Shown here: one piece after another, positions 63,890 to 64,000 of the stretch
Layout: each line of letters opens with the position of its first letter
Numbering within the stretch: position 1 is the stretch's first letter
Origin: Muribaculaceae bacterium
Lineage (GTDB): Bacteria > Bacteroidota > Bacteroidia > Bacteroidales > Muribaculaceae
Length of the DNA: 64,000 nucleotides
NCBI GenBank assembly: GCA_017619935.1
Contig: JAFZRJ010000014.1
Span: 1-64,000, forward strand
Direction: 5' to 3'
The notes under the pieces: model-generated
What the model was told of the DNA's origin: nothing
What the model saw: only the letters and a program-made list of their open reading frames with translations
Databases searched by the model: none
Made by a program: the position numbers and the translations under genes

Positions 63890-64000
<111 letters not shown>

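Overview
The window reads as a chromosomal segment of a Bacteroidales bacterium, most likely Muribaculaceae or a close relative. The support is SusC/SusD-type outer-membrane pairs, Bacteroidales promoters of the form TTTG-N19-21-TAnnTTTG at many gene starts, few Shine-Dalgarno sites, C-terminal dockerin-like modules on secreted proteins, and domain families centred on Bacteroidota (DUF5689, DUF3667, DUF4294, membrane-tethered HTH regulators). The genus call is inference. I saw no tRNA, rRNA, CRISPR array, integrase or transposase gene.

Layout. 0.3-8.3 kb holds central metabolism (a CoA-transferase, a uridine-kinase-like protein, kbl) mixed with secreted LRR and WG-repeat proteins. 8.5-11.9 kb holds two tandem dockerin proteins that share a duplicated N-terminal half. 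12.2-17.5 kb has tdh (partner of kbl in threonine breakdown), ettA, a DUF2130 protein and an Smr-domain protein. 17.6-22.7 kb is a TonB-dependent receptor with a DUF5689 lipoprotein. 23.0-24.6 kb is a G+C-rich run of three small unrecognised genes, followed by a cluster of REP-like hairpins. 25-28.6 kb has a membrane-tethered TPR/HTH regulator and a BspA-like dockerin protein. 28.7-30.4 kb has an S66 carboxypeptidase overlapping tcdA.

30.5-44 kb is a complete polysaccharide utilisation locus: a beta-propeller/Y_Y_Y/HTH regulator diverges from SusC, SusD, GH43, GH144 and GH3. GH144 plus GH3 points to beta-1,2-glucan, by analogy with the known specificity of these families. The regulator would sense substrate in the periplasm, SusC/D import oligosaccharides, and the hydrolases trim them. 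44.3-48.2 kb has an outer-membrane barrel protein and an Ugd-family protein lacking the usual catalytic cysteine. 48.4-51.9 kb has aqpZ, two small lipoproteins, a polyprenyl synthase and TatD. 52.1-58.4 kb looks like one transcription unit: zinc-ribbon membrane protein, a 35-residue membrane peptide, an acetyltransferase, a CotH/dockerin protein, a glycosyltransferase and frr. 58.5-64 kb holds a prolyl oligopeptidase, DUF4294, DUF3667, a small outer-membrane barrel, a rubrerythrin and the 3' end of gap.

Five otherwise unrelated secreted proteins carry a double dockerin-like module while no cohesin is visible. That, the three-gene unknown block and the altered Ugd are the points most worth a second look.
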